From: Actinomadura geliboluensis
GTDB lineage: Bacteria; Actinomycetota; Actinomycetes; Streptosporangiales; Streptosporangiaceae
Assembly (NCBI RefSeq): GCF_005889745.1
Contig: NZ_VCKZ01000011.1
Coordinates: forward strand, 1-48,284
Direction: 5' to 3'
Length of the DNA stretch: 48,284 bases
Shown: positions 1 to 8,243 of the stretch, piece by piece
Layout: each line of letters opens with the position of its first letter
How positions within the stretch are numbered: the first letter of the stretch is position 1
Made by a program: the position numbers and the translations under genes
Notes under the pieces: model-generated
The model's database searches: none
What the model was told of the DNA's origin: nothing
What the model saw: the letters and a program-made list of their open reading frames with translations, nothing else

Positions 1-92
1 GGGCGGCACGACCCCGTTCATCAACAACTCGTTCGTCGTCCAGGGGACGGGCGGCGGGACGACCACCGTGCACGGCGGAACGGCCGCCGCGC
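1..92. other. Window edge that does not match the adjoining reductase
   Basis: The reductase that follows reads in frame 3 and should have its FAD-binding domain upstream, but frame 3 here gives only arginine/serine/proline-rich sequence. Frame 2 is open across the stretch and reads like a Gly/Thr-rich extracellular repeat (GGTTPFINNSF...). The codon style also changes near base 92. It may be an assembly join at a contig end or a real recombination junction; the sequence alone cannot decide. Confidence 0.4.
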
Positions 93-734
93 GGGCCTCG
101 GAATCACTTTGTGCTGGAGGACGCGCCTCGTTACGTGTTTCTTGCGGGTGGGATCGGGATTACGCCGATCCTGCCGATGGTGGCCGCGGCCGAGGCGGCG
201 GGGGCTGATTGGCGGTTGTATTACGGCGGGCGGCGGCGCTCCTCCATGGCGTTTCTTGAGGAGCTGTCGCGGTTCGGGGAGCGTGTTGACGTTTGGCCGC
301 AGGACGAGCGGGGGCTGCTCGATCTTGATGTGGTCTTGGGAGAGGTGGAGGGCGCGCTCGTCTACTGCTGCGGGCCGGAGGCGATGCTCGCGGCGGTTGA
401 GGAGCGGTGCGGGGCGGGTGTGCTGCGTACGGAGCGGTTCTCGCCGAAGGCGGTCTCCGGGCCTGTTGAGGCGTTCGATGTTGAGTTGGCGCTGAGTGGG
501 CGGACGCTGCGGGTCGAGGCTGGTCGCTCGATTCTGGAGACCGTGGAGAAGGCGGGTATGAGCGTTCTTTCGTCCTGTCGGGAGGGCACTTGTGGGACGT
601 GCGAGACCGTGGTCCTCGACGGTGAGCCCGACCATCGGGATTCGGTGCTGAGCGAGGCGGAGCGCGCGGACGGGGGGTTCATGATGATCTGCGTGTCCCG
701 GGCCCGCGGGCCCCGCCTCGTGCTGGAGCTCTAG
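93..734 (+). CDS. Ferredoxin-type oxidoreductase (PDR/VanB family), 5'-truncated
   Basis: This is the reductase half of a two-component oxygenase or demethylase: it passes electrons from NAD(P)H through flavin to a [2Fe-2S] centre. The family motif GPRNHF is recognisable from base 93, followed by the nicotinamide-binding GGIGITP, CGPEAM in the middle, and a C-terminal plant-type ferredoxin domain with CREGTCGTCE plus a later Cys in the MICVS segment. Intact members are about 310 residues; only about 213 are present and the N-terminal flavin domain is missing. A GTG at 111 is the first possible start but is internal to the fold. The partner oxygenase is not in the window. Codons ending in T (ctt, gtt) are commoner here than in the neighbours. 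The stop overlaps that of the convergent esterase by 4 bases. Confidence 0.85.
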   Translation, partial: GPRNHFVLEDAPRYVFLAGGIGITPILPMVAAAEAAGADWRLYYGGRRRSSMAFLEELSRFGERVDVWPQDERGLLDLDVVLGEVEGALVYCCGPEAMLAAVEERCGAGVLRTERFSPKAVSGPVEAFDVELALSGRTLRVEAGRSILETVEKAGMSVLSSCREGTCGTCETVVLDGEPDHRDSVLSEAERADGGFMMICVSRARGPRLVLEL

Positions 735-1663
735 GGGTGCAGGGCGCGGCGGAGGGCGCCGAGGCGGTCGGCGTTCATCCGCTTCGTCACGGCCGCCTGC
801 GGGACGAGGGTCGAGCCGTGGAAGGTGCCCGGATAGTGGTGGATCTCGGTCGGGACGCCTGACTGGACCAGCCGCATCGCGTAGGTCAGGCCCTCGTCGC
901 GCAGCGGGTCGAATTCGCAGGTGGTGACGTAGGCGGGCGGCAGCCCGGACAGGTCCTCGGCGCGGGCGGGCGCCGCGTACGGGGAGACGCCGGCGGTGCC
1001 GCGGACGCCTTCGCCGAGGTAGTAGTCCCAGCTCAGTTCCGCGTTGGGGCGGTGCCAGATCGGCGTGTCGGTGAAGGCGCGCATGGACGGGGTGTCGAGC
1101 CGGTCGTCCAGTTCGGGGACGCCGAGGAGCTGGAAGCACAGGGCGGGGCCGCCGCGGTCGCGGGCCAGGAGCGCGACCGCCGCGGACAGGCCGCCGCCCG
1201 CGCTCTCGCCGCCGACCGCCAGGCGGGCCGGGTCGATGCCGAGTTCGCCGGCGTGCTCGGCGGTCCAGGTGAGGGCGGCGTAGCAGTCCTCCAGGCCGGT
1301 GGGGAAGGGGTGCTCGGGGGCGAGGCGGTACTCGACCGAGACGACGACGGCGCCGACCTCGGCGGCGATCGCGGTCGTGTCGTCCTGGTAGAGGTCGACG
1401 GAGCCGAGGACGAACCCGCCGCCGTGGATGTAGACGAGGCCGGGCAGGGGGCCGTCGTGCTCCGCCGGCCGGAAGACGCGGACGGGCACGCCCGGCGGCA
1501 CGGTGACGTCGCGGGTCTCGACCGGGACCGGAGGTTCGTACGCGGGCTTGTCCCCGAACATCTCCGCCTCTTCACGGCGGACCTTCTCCACGTCGGCGAT
1601 CGTCAGGTGCGGGATCATCGAGATCCAGGGGGCGAGTTCCGGGTCGTAGGCGTAGGTCACCAC
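731..1663 (-). CDS. Alpha/beta hydrolase, HSL-type esterase/lipase
   Basis: This is a probable cytoplasmic carboxylesterase of the hormone-sensitive-lipase family, hydrolysing small acyl esters. The oxyanion-hole motif HGGGF lies near residue 80, the nucleophile serine is in GGESAGG near residue 154, and the rest of the triad is probably the Asp of EFDPLRDEG and the His of PGTFHG close to the C-terminus. At 310 residues it has the usual family length and no signal peptide. ATG at 1663 is the start. It is transcribed towards the truncated reductase and shares a CTAG with its stop codon. The natural substrate cannot be read from sequence. Confidence 0.9.
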   Translation of the reverse strand: MVTYAYDPELAPWISMIPHLTIADVEKVRREEAEMFGDKPAYEPPVPVETRDVTVPPGVPVRVFRPAEHDGPLPGLVYIHGGGFVLGSVDLYQDDTTAIAAEVGAVVVSVEYRLAPEHPFPTGLEDCYAALTWTAEHAGELGIDPARLAVGGESAGGGLSAAVALLARDRGGPALCFQLLGVPELDDRLDTPSMRAFTDTPIWHRPNAELSWDYYLGEGVRGTAGVSPYAAPARAEDLSGLPPAYVTTCEFDPLRDEGLTYAMRLVQSGVPTEIHHYPGTFHGSTLVPQAAVTKRMNADRLGALRRALHP

Positions 1664-1784
1664 GGGCTCCTCTCACGCGGCCGGCGTCCTCAGTGTCGGA
1701 CGCCGGGGCCGCCGTGCCCAGCCGACGGCCGCCGGGAAAATCGGCCCGCTGACCGCCGGTCGTCGGGTGCCGTACCCTGCCGTC

Positions 1785-2756
1785 ATGAAGGGCCTGATCC
1801 TGCGGCTTTCGGCGCTGGACGCCGACGCGGAGACCGCGGTGCGGGTGATCAGTTTCTTCGACGGGCTGATGGCGGCCGGGGCGAGCGCGCGGGTCCTCGT
1901 CCAGGAGACCGCGCGGCTCGCCGAATGCCCGGCCGGGCTCGTCGACGCCGGCCTGTCGCTGGCGGCGGGGGAGCCGCCGGGCGGGCGCCGGCAGGTCAGG
2001 GAGTTCTCGGAGAGCGGGCACGTGTGGCTCGGACGGGACGCGCCCCTGCCGCTGGACGACATCATCCTCGACCGGTTCGCGATCGCGGCCCGGTTCCTGC
2101 TGGAGCCCGCGCCGAGGGATAGCGGTGAGGGCCTCGCCGAGGTGGCCCTTTCGAGCGAGGCCGGGGAACTCGAACGCGCCAGGGCCCTGCGGATGCTGCG
2201 GATCGAACCGGGGGCCGTCATGCGGGTCCTCGCCGTTGACGGGGACGTCGCGGTGGGCGGGCACGCGGTGCCGGTCGGGCGGGTCCGCGCGGTTCTCGGC
2301 GGGGCGCTGCCCGAGCGGGTGCCGGAAGGCGTGCGGGTCGGGGTCGGTCCCGCCCTGCCCGCGATCGAGGCGCCCGTGTCGTGGCGGCGTGCGCGGACCG
2401 CGCTGCGGTTCGCCGGGCTCGGCTCCGACGTCGTCCACTACGACGGGCTCGGCGCCCTCGCGGTGGTCGCCGCGCGGATGCGGGACGAGGACATCGCCGA
2501 GGTCGCGGACGTCGCCGTGCTGGACGAGCTCGCCCGGGAACCGAACGGCGCCGGGCTCATCGCCGTCCTCGCCGCGTTCTGCGCGACGGGTTCCGCCCGC
2601 CGGGCCGCGGCGAAGGTGCACCGGCACCACAGCACGATCGCCGCGCGGCTCGCGTACGCCGAGGCGCGGCTCGGCTTCGCGTTCTCCGCGCCCGGCGGCC
2701 GGCGCCGGCTCGACCTGGCCCTGCTGCTGCGGCACCTGCGCGACACTCCGGGATGA
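1785..2756 (+). CDS. PucR-like helix-turn-helix transcriptional regulator
   Basis: This is a predicted DNA-binding regulator of about 323 residues. The last 60 residues match the PucR C-terminal helix-turn-helix (GSARRAAAKVHRHHSTIAAR, then LDLALLLRHLR). The N-terminal two thirds is a sensory region without a motif I can name. An in-frame GTG exists 18 bases upstream, but ATG 1785 gives the more natural N-terminus (MKGLILRLSALDADAE). It lies about 100 bases before, and on the same strand as, the osmoprotectant ABC operon, so I infer that it controls that operon. PucR-family proteins often respond to small nitrogenous metabolites; the ligand here is unknown. Confidence 0.8.
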   Translation: MKGLILRLSALDADAETAVRVISFFDGLMAAGASARVLVQETARLAECPAGLVDAGLSLAAGEPPGGRRQVREFSESGHVWLGRDAPLPLDDIILDRFAIAARFLLEPAPRDSGEGLAEVALSSEAGELERARALRMLRIEPGAVMRVLAVDGDVAVGGHAVPVGRVRAVLGGALPERVPEGVRVGVGPALPAIEAPVSWRRARTALRFAGLGSDVVHYDGLGALAVVAARMRDEDIAEVADVAVLDELAREPNGAGLIAVLAAFCATGSARRAAAKVHRHHSTIAARLAYAEARLGFAFSAPGGRRRLDLALLLRHLRDTPG

Positions 2757-2859
2757 CCGATCGGCCATTGCACAACTGATCATCCGTAGGCAGCCTCTGA
2801 GGTATGGGAGACGCGAGCCGTACCCTCCTCGCCCGGGCTCCCGCCGCCGGGAGGCGGCG

Positions 2860-3504
2860 ATGAGCTTCTCCGACTACCTCTCCGAACGCTGGCCCACGAT
2901 CGCCCGGCTCGCCGCCGAGCACGCCGAGGTCGTGCTGATCGCCGTCGCCGTCGCGGCGGTCGTCGGGATCGGGCTCGGGATCGCCGTCGAGGACCGCCCG
3001 CGGGCGCGGGCCCTCGCGCTCGGCGTCGCGGGCACCCTGCTGACCGTCCCGTCGCTGGCGCTGTTCGGCCTGCTCATCCCGCTGTTCGGGCTGGGCCTCG
3101 CACCGACGATCACCGCGCTGGTGCTGTACGCGGTGTTCCCGATCCTGCGCAACACCATCACCGGGCTGGACGGCGTGCCGGGCGCGGTGGAGGAGGCGGC
3201 GCGCGGCATGGGCATGAGCCCGCTGAGCCGGCTGCTGCGGATCAGGCTGCCGCTGGCCTGGCCGGTGGTGCTCACCGGCATCCGGGTGGCCACGATCATG
3301 ACGGTCGCGATCGCGGCGATCGCCGCCGCCGTCGCGGGGCCCGGCCTCGGCGAGCTGATCTTCGGCGGGCTGGCCCGGATCGGCGGGGCGAACGCGCTGA
3401 ACGACACCCTCGCCGGGACGCTCGGCGTCGCCGTGCTGGCGCTCGTCCTCGACCTGCTGTTCGTCGTGCTGTCCCGCCTCACCACCGCCAGGGGGCTGCG
3501 ATGA
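2860..3504 (+). CDS. QAT-family ABC transporter permease 1
   Basis: This is an inner-membrane permease of an osmoprotectant (glycine betaine/carnitine/choline-type) importer of the OpuC/ProW class. It has 214 residues with five to six hydrophobic helices and the cytoplasmic EAA loop near residues 109-130 (AARGMGMSPLSRLLRI). ATG 2860 is supported by GGGAGG at 2849-2854; the frame stays open far upstream only because of GC bias. It begins a four-gene operon and overlaps the ATPase start in an ATGA. Permease 2 in the same operon is the likely heterodimer partner. Confidence 0.9.
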   Translation: MSFSDYLSERWPTIARLAAEHAEVVLIAVAVAAVVGIGLGIAVEDRPRARALALGVAGTLLTVPSLALFGLLIPLFGLGLAPTITALVLYAVFPILRNTITGLDGVPGAVEEAARGMGMSPLSRLLRIRLPLAWPVVLTGIRVATIMTVAIAAIAAAVAGPGLGELIFGGLARIGGANALNDTLAGTLGVAVLALVLDLLFVVLSRLTTARGLR

Positions 3505-4508
3505 CCGAAGCCGCCGTCACCGAGAGCACCGCCGTCCGGGAGATGATCCGGCTGGAGGGGGTGAGCAAGCGGTACCCGGGCCAGGACGCCCCGGCGGTCG
3601 AGGACCTGACGCTCGGCGTCCGGGACGGGGAGATCGTCGTGCTGCTCGGGCCGTCCGGCTGCGGGAAGACCACCACGCTGCGGCTGATCAACCGGCTGAT
3701 CGAGCCGACCGCGGGCCGGATCCTGCTCGGCGGCGAGGACGTCACCCGCGCCGACCCCGACGAGCTGCGCCGCCGCATCGGGTACGTCATCCAGCAGGTC
3801 GGGCTGTTCCCGCACATGACGATCGCCGCGAACATCGGGGTCATCCCGCGCACGCTCGGCTGGCCGAAGCGGCGCGTGCGGGACCGCGTCGACGAGCTGC
3901 TCGACATGGTCGGCCTCGACCCCGGCACGTACCGGGGCCGGTACCCGAAGGAGCTGTCGGGCGGCGAGCAGCAGCGCGTCGGGGTCGCCCGCGCGCTCGC
4001 CGCGGACCCGCCCGCGATGCTGATGGACGAGCCGTTCGGCGCCATCGACCCCATCACGCGGGAGCGGCTCCAGGACGCGTTCCTGGACCTGCAGGGCCGG
4101 ATCCGCAAGACGATCGTGCTGGTCACGCACGATCTGACCGAGGCGCTGAAGCTCGGCGACCGGATCGCGATGCTCGGGCGGCGGGCGAGGCTCGTCCAGT
4201 ACGACACGCCCGCGCAGATCCTCGCCCAGCCCGCCGACGAGTTCGTCGCGTCGTTCGTCGGGACGGGCGCGGCGATGCGCAGGCTCCGGCTCGTCGAGGT
4301 CGGCTCGATCGCGCTGCCCGCCGCCACGGAGGGGAGCGCGAGCGGCGCGACCGTCCGGGCCGACCAGTCGCTGTACGAGGCGCTCGACGCGATGCTGCGG
4401 GCCGGCGCGGAGACCGCGACCGTCCTGGACGAGGACGGACGGCCCGCCGGCTCGGTCTCCTGGTCGGCGATCGTCAGGGAGACCCCGGCGGCGGGCGGTG
4501 GGCGATGA
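3501..4508 (+). CDS. QAT-family ABC transporter ATP-binding protein
   Basis: This is the ATPase that drives osmoprotectant import (OpuCA/ProV class). It carries Walker A GPSGCGKTT near residue 50, the Q-loop in VIQQVGLFPHM, the signature LSGGEQQR, Walker B MLMDEPFGAID and the switch His in VTHD. After the nucleotide domain about 80 residues resemble a single CBS-like half (residues 285-325: LYEALDAMLRAGAETATVLDEDGRPAGSV is its core); OpuCA homologues usually have two CBS domains that sense ionic strength, so osmosensing here may be reduced or different. It overlaps permease 1 by 4 bases and permease 2 by 4 bases. Confidence 0.93.
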   Translation: MTEAAVTESTAVREMIRLEGVSKRYPGQDAPAVEDLTLGVRDGEIVVLLGPSGCGKTTTLRLINRLIEPTAGRILLGGEDVTRADPDELRRRIGYVIQQVGLFPHMTIAANIGVIPRTLGWPKRRVRDRVDELLDMVGLDPGTYRGRYPKELSGGEQQRVGVARALAADPPAMLMDEPFGAIDPITRERLQDAFLDLQGRIRKTIVLVTHDLTEALKLGDRIAMLGRRARLVQYDTPAQILAQPADEFVASFVGTGAAMRRLRLVEVGSIALPAATEGSASGATVRADQSLYEALDAMLRAGAETATVLDEDGRPAGSVSWSAIVRETPAAGGGR

Positions 4509-5272
4509 CCGTCACCGCCGTCCCGGAGCGGACGGCCGCGGGGGAGGAGGCGCGGGGCCGCGCCGGCCTCCTCGTCACGCCCGTCTTCCTGCTGCTGGTG
4601 TGCGCGGCGCTCTACCTCTACGTGCGCGGGCTCGACCTCGACCCGATCGAGCGCCGCGCCATCGACCGGGACGAGGTCGTCCGGCAGTTCGGCGAGCACG
4701 TCGGCCTGGTCGCGGTGTCCACGGCGCTGGTCCTCGCGATCGCGATCCCGCTGGGGGTGCTGCTGACCCGGCCGCGGCTGCGCCGGCTGTCCGCGCCGTT
4801 CCTCGCGCTCGCGAACGTGGGGCAGGCCGTCCCGTCCATCGGGGTGCTGGTCCTGCTCGCGGTCACGGTCGGCATCGGCTTCCAGAAGGCGGTGATCGCC
4901 CTCATCCTCGTGTCGGCGCTGCCGGTGCTGCGCAACACCATGGTCGGACTCCAGGGCGTCGACCGGTCGCTCATCGACGCCGGGCGCGGCATCGGGATGT
5001 CCCGGACGGCGGTGCTGTTCCGCGTCGAGCTGCCGCTCGCGGTGCCGGTGATCCTGGCCAGCGTCCGCGTCGCGGTGATCCTCAACGTGGGCAGCGCGAC
5101 GCTCGCGGCCTTCACCAACGCGGGCGGGCTCGGCGAGCTCATCAACACCGGCATCGCGCTGAACCGGACCCCGATCCTGCTGACCGGCAGCGTCCTGACG
5201 GCCGTGCTCGCCATGGCCGCCGACTGGCTCATCGGACTCGTCGAGCACGTCGTCCGCCCCCGCGGCGTCTGA
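4505..5272 (+). CDS. QAT-family ABC transporter permease 2
   Basis: This is the second membrane subunit of the osmoprotectant importer, 255 residues. It has an N-terminal hydrophobic anchor (residues 20-40), a hydrophilic stretch, then about five helices and the EAA-type loop AGRGIGMSRTAVLFRVELP. ATG 4505 overlaps the ATPase stop. The binding-protein gene follows after a 19-base gap containing AGAGGAGAG, a good ribosome binding site. Two different permeases with one ATPase and one separate lipoprotein is the OpuC layout. Confidence 0.92.
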   Translation: MTVTAVPERTAAGEEARGRAGLLVTPVFLLLVCAALYLYVRGLDLDPIERRAIDRDEVVRQFGEHVGLVAVSTALVLAIAIPLGVLLTRPRLRRLSAPFLALANVGQAVPSIGVLVLLAVTVGIGFQKAVIALILVSALPVLRNTMVGLQGVDRSLIDAGRGIGMSRTAVLFRVELPLAVPVILASVRVAVILNVGSATLAAFTNAGGLGELINTGIALNRTPILLTGSVLTAVLAMAADWLIGLVEHVVRPRGV

Positions 5273-5291
5273 ACCCCAGAGGAGAGTCACC

Positions 5292-6263
5292 ATGCGCCTG
5301 CCCACCATCCGACGATCACCCGTCGCCGTCTCCCTGGCCGCCGTCGCCCTCACCGCGGGATGCTTCAGCTCCGGCGGCACCGACGCCAAGGCGGGCAGCC
5401 TGGCGGAGGGCAACTCGCTGGACGGCGCCACGCTCACCGTCGGGTCCAAGGAGTTCACCGAGCAGCTCGTCCTGTGCCAGGTCACCGCGCTCGCGCTGCG
5501 CTCGGCGGGCGCGACCGTCCGCGAGAAGTGCGGGCTCCAGGGCAGCAACACCACGCGCGCGGCGCTGACGTCCAGCAGCATCGACATGTACTGGGAGTAC
5601 ACCGGGACGGCCTGGATCAACTACCTGAAGGAGACCGAGCCGATCGGAGACCCGGCCGCGCAGTACAAGGCGGTCGCGGAGCAGGACCTCGCGAAGAACA
5701 AGGTGAAGTGGCTCGCGGCGGCGCCCGCGAACAACACCTATGCCATCGCGGTGAAGACGACGACGATGCGGCAGCTCGGGATCAAGAACCTGTCGGACTA
5801 CGCCGCGCTGGCGAAGACCGACCCGGCCAAGGCGTCCACGTGCGTCGCGAGCGAGTTCGCCGGGCGCAGCGACGGATGGCCCGGCCTGCAGAAGTCCTAC
5901 GGGTTCACGCTGCCGAAGTCGTCGGTCGCGACGCTGGCCGAGGGCGCCATCTACGACGCCATCGGCAAGGGCGAGCCGTGCGCCTTCGGCGAGGTCGCGA
6001 CGACCGACGGGCGCATCAAGGCGCTGGGCCTCACGCCCGTCCCGGACGACAAGAGGTTCTTCCCCGTCTACAACCCCGCCCTCACCGTCCGCGACTCCGT
6101 CTACCGGGACCACCCGGCGATCGGGAAGATCGCGGACCCGATCGCGGCGGCGCTGACGGACTCCGTCCTGCGGGAGCTGAACGGCGAGGTCGACATCGAG
6201 GGCAAGGAGCCGGCGGAGGTCGCCGAGACCTGGCTGCAGTCCCGGGGGTTCATCGGCAAGTGA
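5292..6263 (+). CDS. Osmoprotectant-binding lipoprotein (OpuCC/ProX-like)
   Basis: This is the extracellular, membrane-anchored substrate-binding protein of the QAT importer, 323 residues. It starts with a signal peptide ending in the lipobox LTAGC (Cys about residue 24), so it should be lipidated. The mature start TVGSKEFTEQ and the segment SSIDMYWEYTGT are hallmarks of the glycine-betaine/choline/carnitine-binding family. The aromatic cage that would separate betaine from choline or carnitine cannot be assigned by eye. It is the last gene of the operon that begins at 2860. Confidence 0.92.
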   Translation: MRLPTIRRSPVAVSLAAVALTAGCFSSGGTDAKAGSLAEGNSLDGATLTVGSKEFTEQLVLCQVTALALRSAGATVREKCGLQGSNTTRAALTSSSIDMYWEYTGTAWINYLKETEPIGDPAAQYKAVAEQDLAKNKVKWLAAAPANNTYAIAVKTTTMRQLGIKNLSDYAALAKTDPAKASTCVASEFAGRSDGWPGLQKSYGFTLPKSSVATLAEGAIYDAIGKGEPCAFGEVATTDGRIKALGLTPVPDDKRFFPVYNPALTVRDSVYRDHPAIGKIADPIAAALTDSVLRELNGEVDIEGKEPAEVAETWLQSRGFIGK

Positions 6264-6329
6264 GGGGCCCGGACGGCCGCGCCCCATTACGCTGAGCAGC
6301 ACATATCGCCACAGTGAAGGGCATGGCGC

Positions 6330-6908
6330 ATGAACCGGAGTGAACTGGTCAAGATGGTGGCGGAGCGCGCGGGGAGCGACGAGGCCGCCGCCCGCCGGCA
6401 CGTGGACGCCGTGTTCGACACCGTGATGGAGCGGGTGTCCGCCGGGGAGCGCGTCACCGTGACCGGGTTCGGGACGTTCGACAGCTTCGCCCGGCCCGCC
6501 CGCAGCGCCCGCAACCCGCGCACCGGGCTGCCGGTCGAGGTCCCCGCCGCGCAGGTGCCGCGGTTCCGGTCCGGGCAGACGTTCCGCACCCGGGTCGCCG
6601 GGGACGCCCCCGCCGCCGTCCCTGCGGCGGAGACGGAGGCCGCCGTGGCGGTGGCCGCGCCGGTCGAGGCCCCGGCGCCGAAGCCGTCCAAGAACGGCAA
6701 GAAGCCGAAGAAGAACGCCGAGGCCAAGGCCGAGGGCAAGGAGGCCAAGAAGGACGCCGAGGCGAAGAAGCGTCCCGCCAAGGCCGTGGCGAAGAAGGCC
6801 ACGCCGAAGCCCGACAAGGCCGACAAGAACGCGAAGAACGGCAAGGGCGGCAAGAGCGCGAAGAAGAAGGCGGGCAAGGGGAAGGCGCGGGCGAAGGCCG
6901 CCTCCTGA
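6330..6908 (+). CDS. hupB: HU-family nucleoid protein with basic C-terminal tail
   Basis: This is a DNA-bending, chromosome-compacting protein of the actinobacterial long HU (HupB/HupS) type. Residues 1-90 form the HU fold (MNRSELV start, VTVTGFGTF, and the DNA arm RNPRTG...VPRFRSGQTFR). Residues 95-192 are a low-complexity Ala/Pro then Lys/Ala/Asn-rich tail, histone-H1-like, probably modified by acetylation in related species. Ordinary HU is about 90 residues, so the tail doubles the length. It lies 66 bases after the QAT operon and is convergent with the CoA-transferase gene. Confidence 0.93.
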   Translation: MNRSELVKMVAERAGSDEAAARRHVDAVFDTVMERVSAGERVTVTGFGTFDSFARPARSARNPRTGLPVEVPAAQVPRFRSGQTFRTRVAGDAPAAVPAAETEAAVAVAAPVEAPAPKPSKNGKKPKKNAEAKAEGKEAKKDAEAKKRPAKAVAKKATPKPDKADKNAKNGKGGKSAKKKAGKGKARAKAAS

Positions 6909-6914
6909 CCGGGG

Positions 6915-8147
6915 TCAGCGCAGCGGGAAGCCGAGCTCGCGGCCCTGCTCGCGCAGGCCGTCGCGGGCGTCCGGGTGCGCCACCTCGTCCACGAGCTGCT
7001 GCGCCTGCGACAGCGAGTCGTGGCCCCAGATCGTGGCGGTGCCCTGCTCGCTGACGATGAAGCTGTGCTGGAAGGAGGTGACGGGCCCGGCCAGCCGCGG
7101 GATGACCGTGGACACGTCCGCGCGCGGGTGCCAGGACGGCAGCGCGATGATCGCTCGGCCGCCGGGGGAGTGCAGCGCCCCCACGACGAAGTCGGTCTGC
7201 CCGCCGAACCCCGAGTAGACCACGCCGCGCACCCGGCTGGCGTTGGCCTGCGCGTACAGGTCGACCTGGAGCGCCGAGTTCACCGACACCAGCCGGGGGC
7301 GGCGCGCGATCAGGCTCGGGTCGTTGGTCTTCTCGGTGCGCAGCATGCGGACGCGCTCGTTGCGGTCGGCCCAGTCGTAGAGCTCCTCGCCGCCGAACGC
7401 GAACGACGCGGTGATCGGCGTGTCCGGGTCGAGCGTGCCCGCCTTCTCCAGCGCGAGGACCCCGTCGCTGAACATCTCCGACCAGATGCCGAGGCCGCGG
7501 CGGCCGAGCAGCGAGGCGAGCACGGCGTCCGGGACGGCGCCGATGCCGAGCTGCAGCGTCGCCCGCTCGGGGACGAGGGCCGCCACCCGGCCGCCGATCT
7601 CGCGGGCGGTGTCGCCGGGCGGCCGGGGCACCGGGTTCGCGAGCGGCTCGTCCGACTCGATCGCGTAGTCGATCTCGTCCACCGCCATGACCGCGTCCCC
7701 GAAGGTGTAGGGCATGCGCGGGTTGAGCTGGGCGATGACGAGCCCGCCGCGGGCGCGGACGGCCTCCACGGCGGCGGGCAGGATGTTGACCTCGATGCCG
7801 AGCGACACCGTCCCGTCGCGCGGCGTGGACGTCTGCAGGATGACGACGTCGGGCGGCAGCGACCCCTTCAGCAGGTTCGGGACGAGCGACAGCCGCGACG
7901 GGAAGTAGCGCAGGCGCGCGTGCCCGCGCATGCCCGCCCCGACGAACGGCGTCTCCAGGTCCACGCCGTCGCGGTCGGGCAGGTCGCCCTGGGCGTTGAG
8001 CATGAACAGCCGGTACTCGGCGGCGGCCGCGTCCAGGACGGCGAGGGCCCGGCGCGGGGTGGCGAAGTTGCCGCCCGCCACGACCCGCGGCCGCCCCGGC
8101 AGGCCCGCGAGGACGGTTCCGAGGTGTGATTCAGAAATGACGCGCAT
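6915..8147 (-). CDS. Acetyl-CoA hydrolase/CoA-transferase family enzyme
   Basis: This enzyme moves CoA between acyl-CoA and a free acid, or hydrolyses acyl-CoA (4-hydroxybutyrate/acetate CoA-transferase family). The likely catalytic glutamate is in WSEMFSDG, with the CoA-site segment VVYSGFGGQTDF further on and the C-terminal block SEQGTATIWG. It has 410 residues, normal for the family. ATG 8147 has a GGAG seven bases upstream; an in-frame ATG at 8186 lacks a ribosome site. It lies about 100 bases downstream of the gluconate permease gene on the same strand, so the two may be co-transcribed. The acid used is unknown. Confidence 0.88.
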   Translation of the reverse strand: MRVISESHLGTVLAGLPGRPRVVAGGNFATPRRALAVLDAAAAEYRLFMLNAQGDLPDRDGVDLETPFVGAGMRGHARLRYFPSRLSLVPNLLKGSLPPDVVILQTSTPRDGTVSLGIEVNILPAAVEAVRARGGLVIAQLNPRMPYTFGDAVMAVDEIDYAIESDEPLANPVPRPPGDTAREIGGRVAALVPERATLQLGIGAVPDAVLASLLGRRGLGIWSEMFSDGVLALEKAGTLDPDTPITASFAFGGEELYDWADRNERVRMLRTEKTNDPSLIARRPRLVSVNSALQVDLYAQANASRVRGVVYSGFGGQTDFVVGALHSPGGRAIIALPSWHPRADVSTVIPRLAGPVTSFQHSFIVSEQGTATIWGHDSLSQAQQLVDEVAHPDARDGLREQGRELGFPLR

Positions 8148-8243
8148 CGTCTCGCTCCGCCCGTGGGTGGGTGTTCCGTCTTCCATGATCGGGTATCGGT
8201 GGGCGCGGGCCCAAGGCGGGGACGCCCCGGGCCCGCGCCCCCG

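Noticed and set aside
731..734. Four-base stop overlap of reductase and esterase genes
   Set aside because: CTAG sharing by convergent genes is common and needs no special explanation.
2768..2806. Promoter with TTGCAC before the osmoprotectant operon
   Set aside because: No -10 box at acceptable spacing; the region may still hold a promoter but I cannot point to it.
3479..5620. Very long open frame on the minus strand opposite the osmoprotectant transporter
   Set aside because: Composition is Asp/Gly/Arg/Pro/Ser low complexity and it mirrors three well-recognised genes on the plus strand; a GC-bias shadow.
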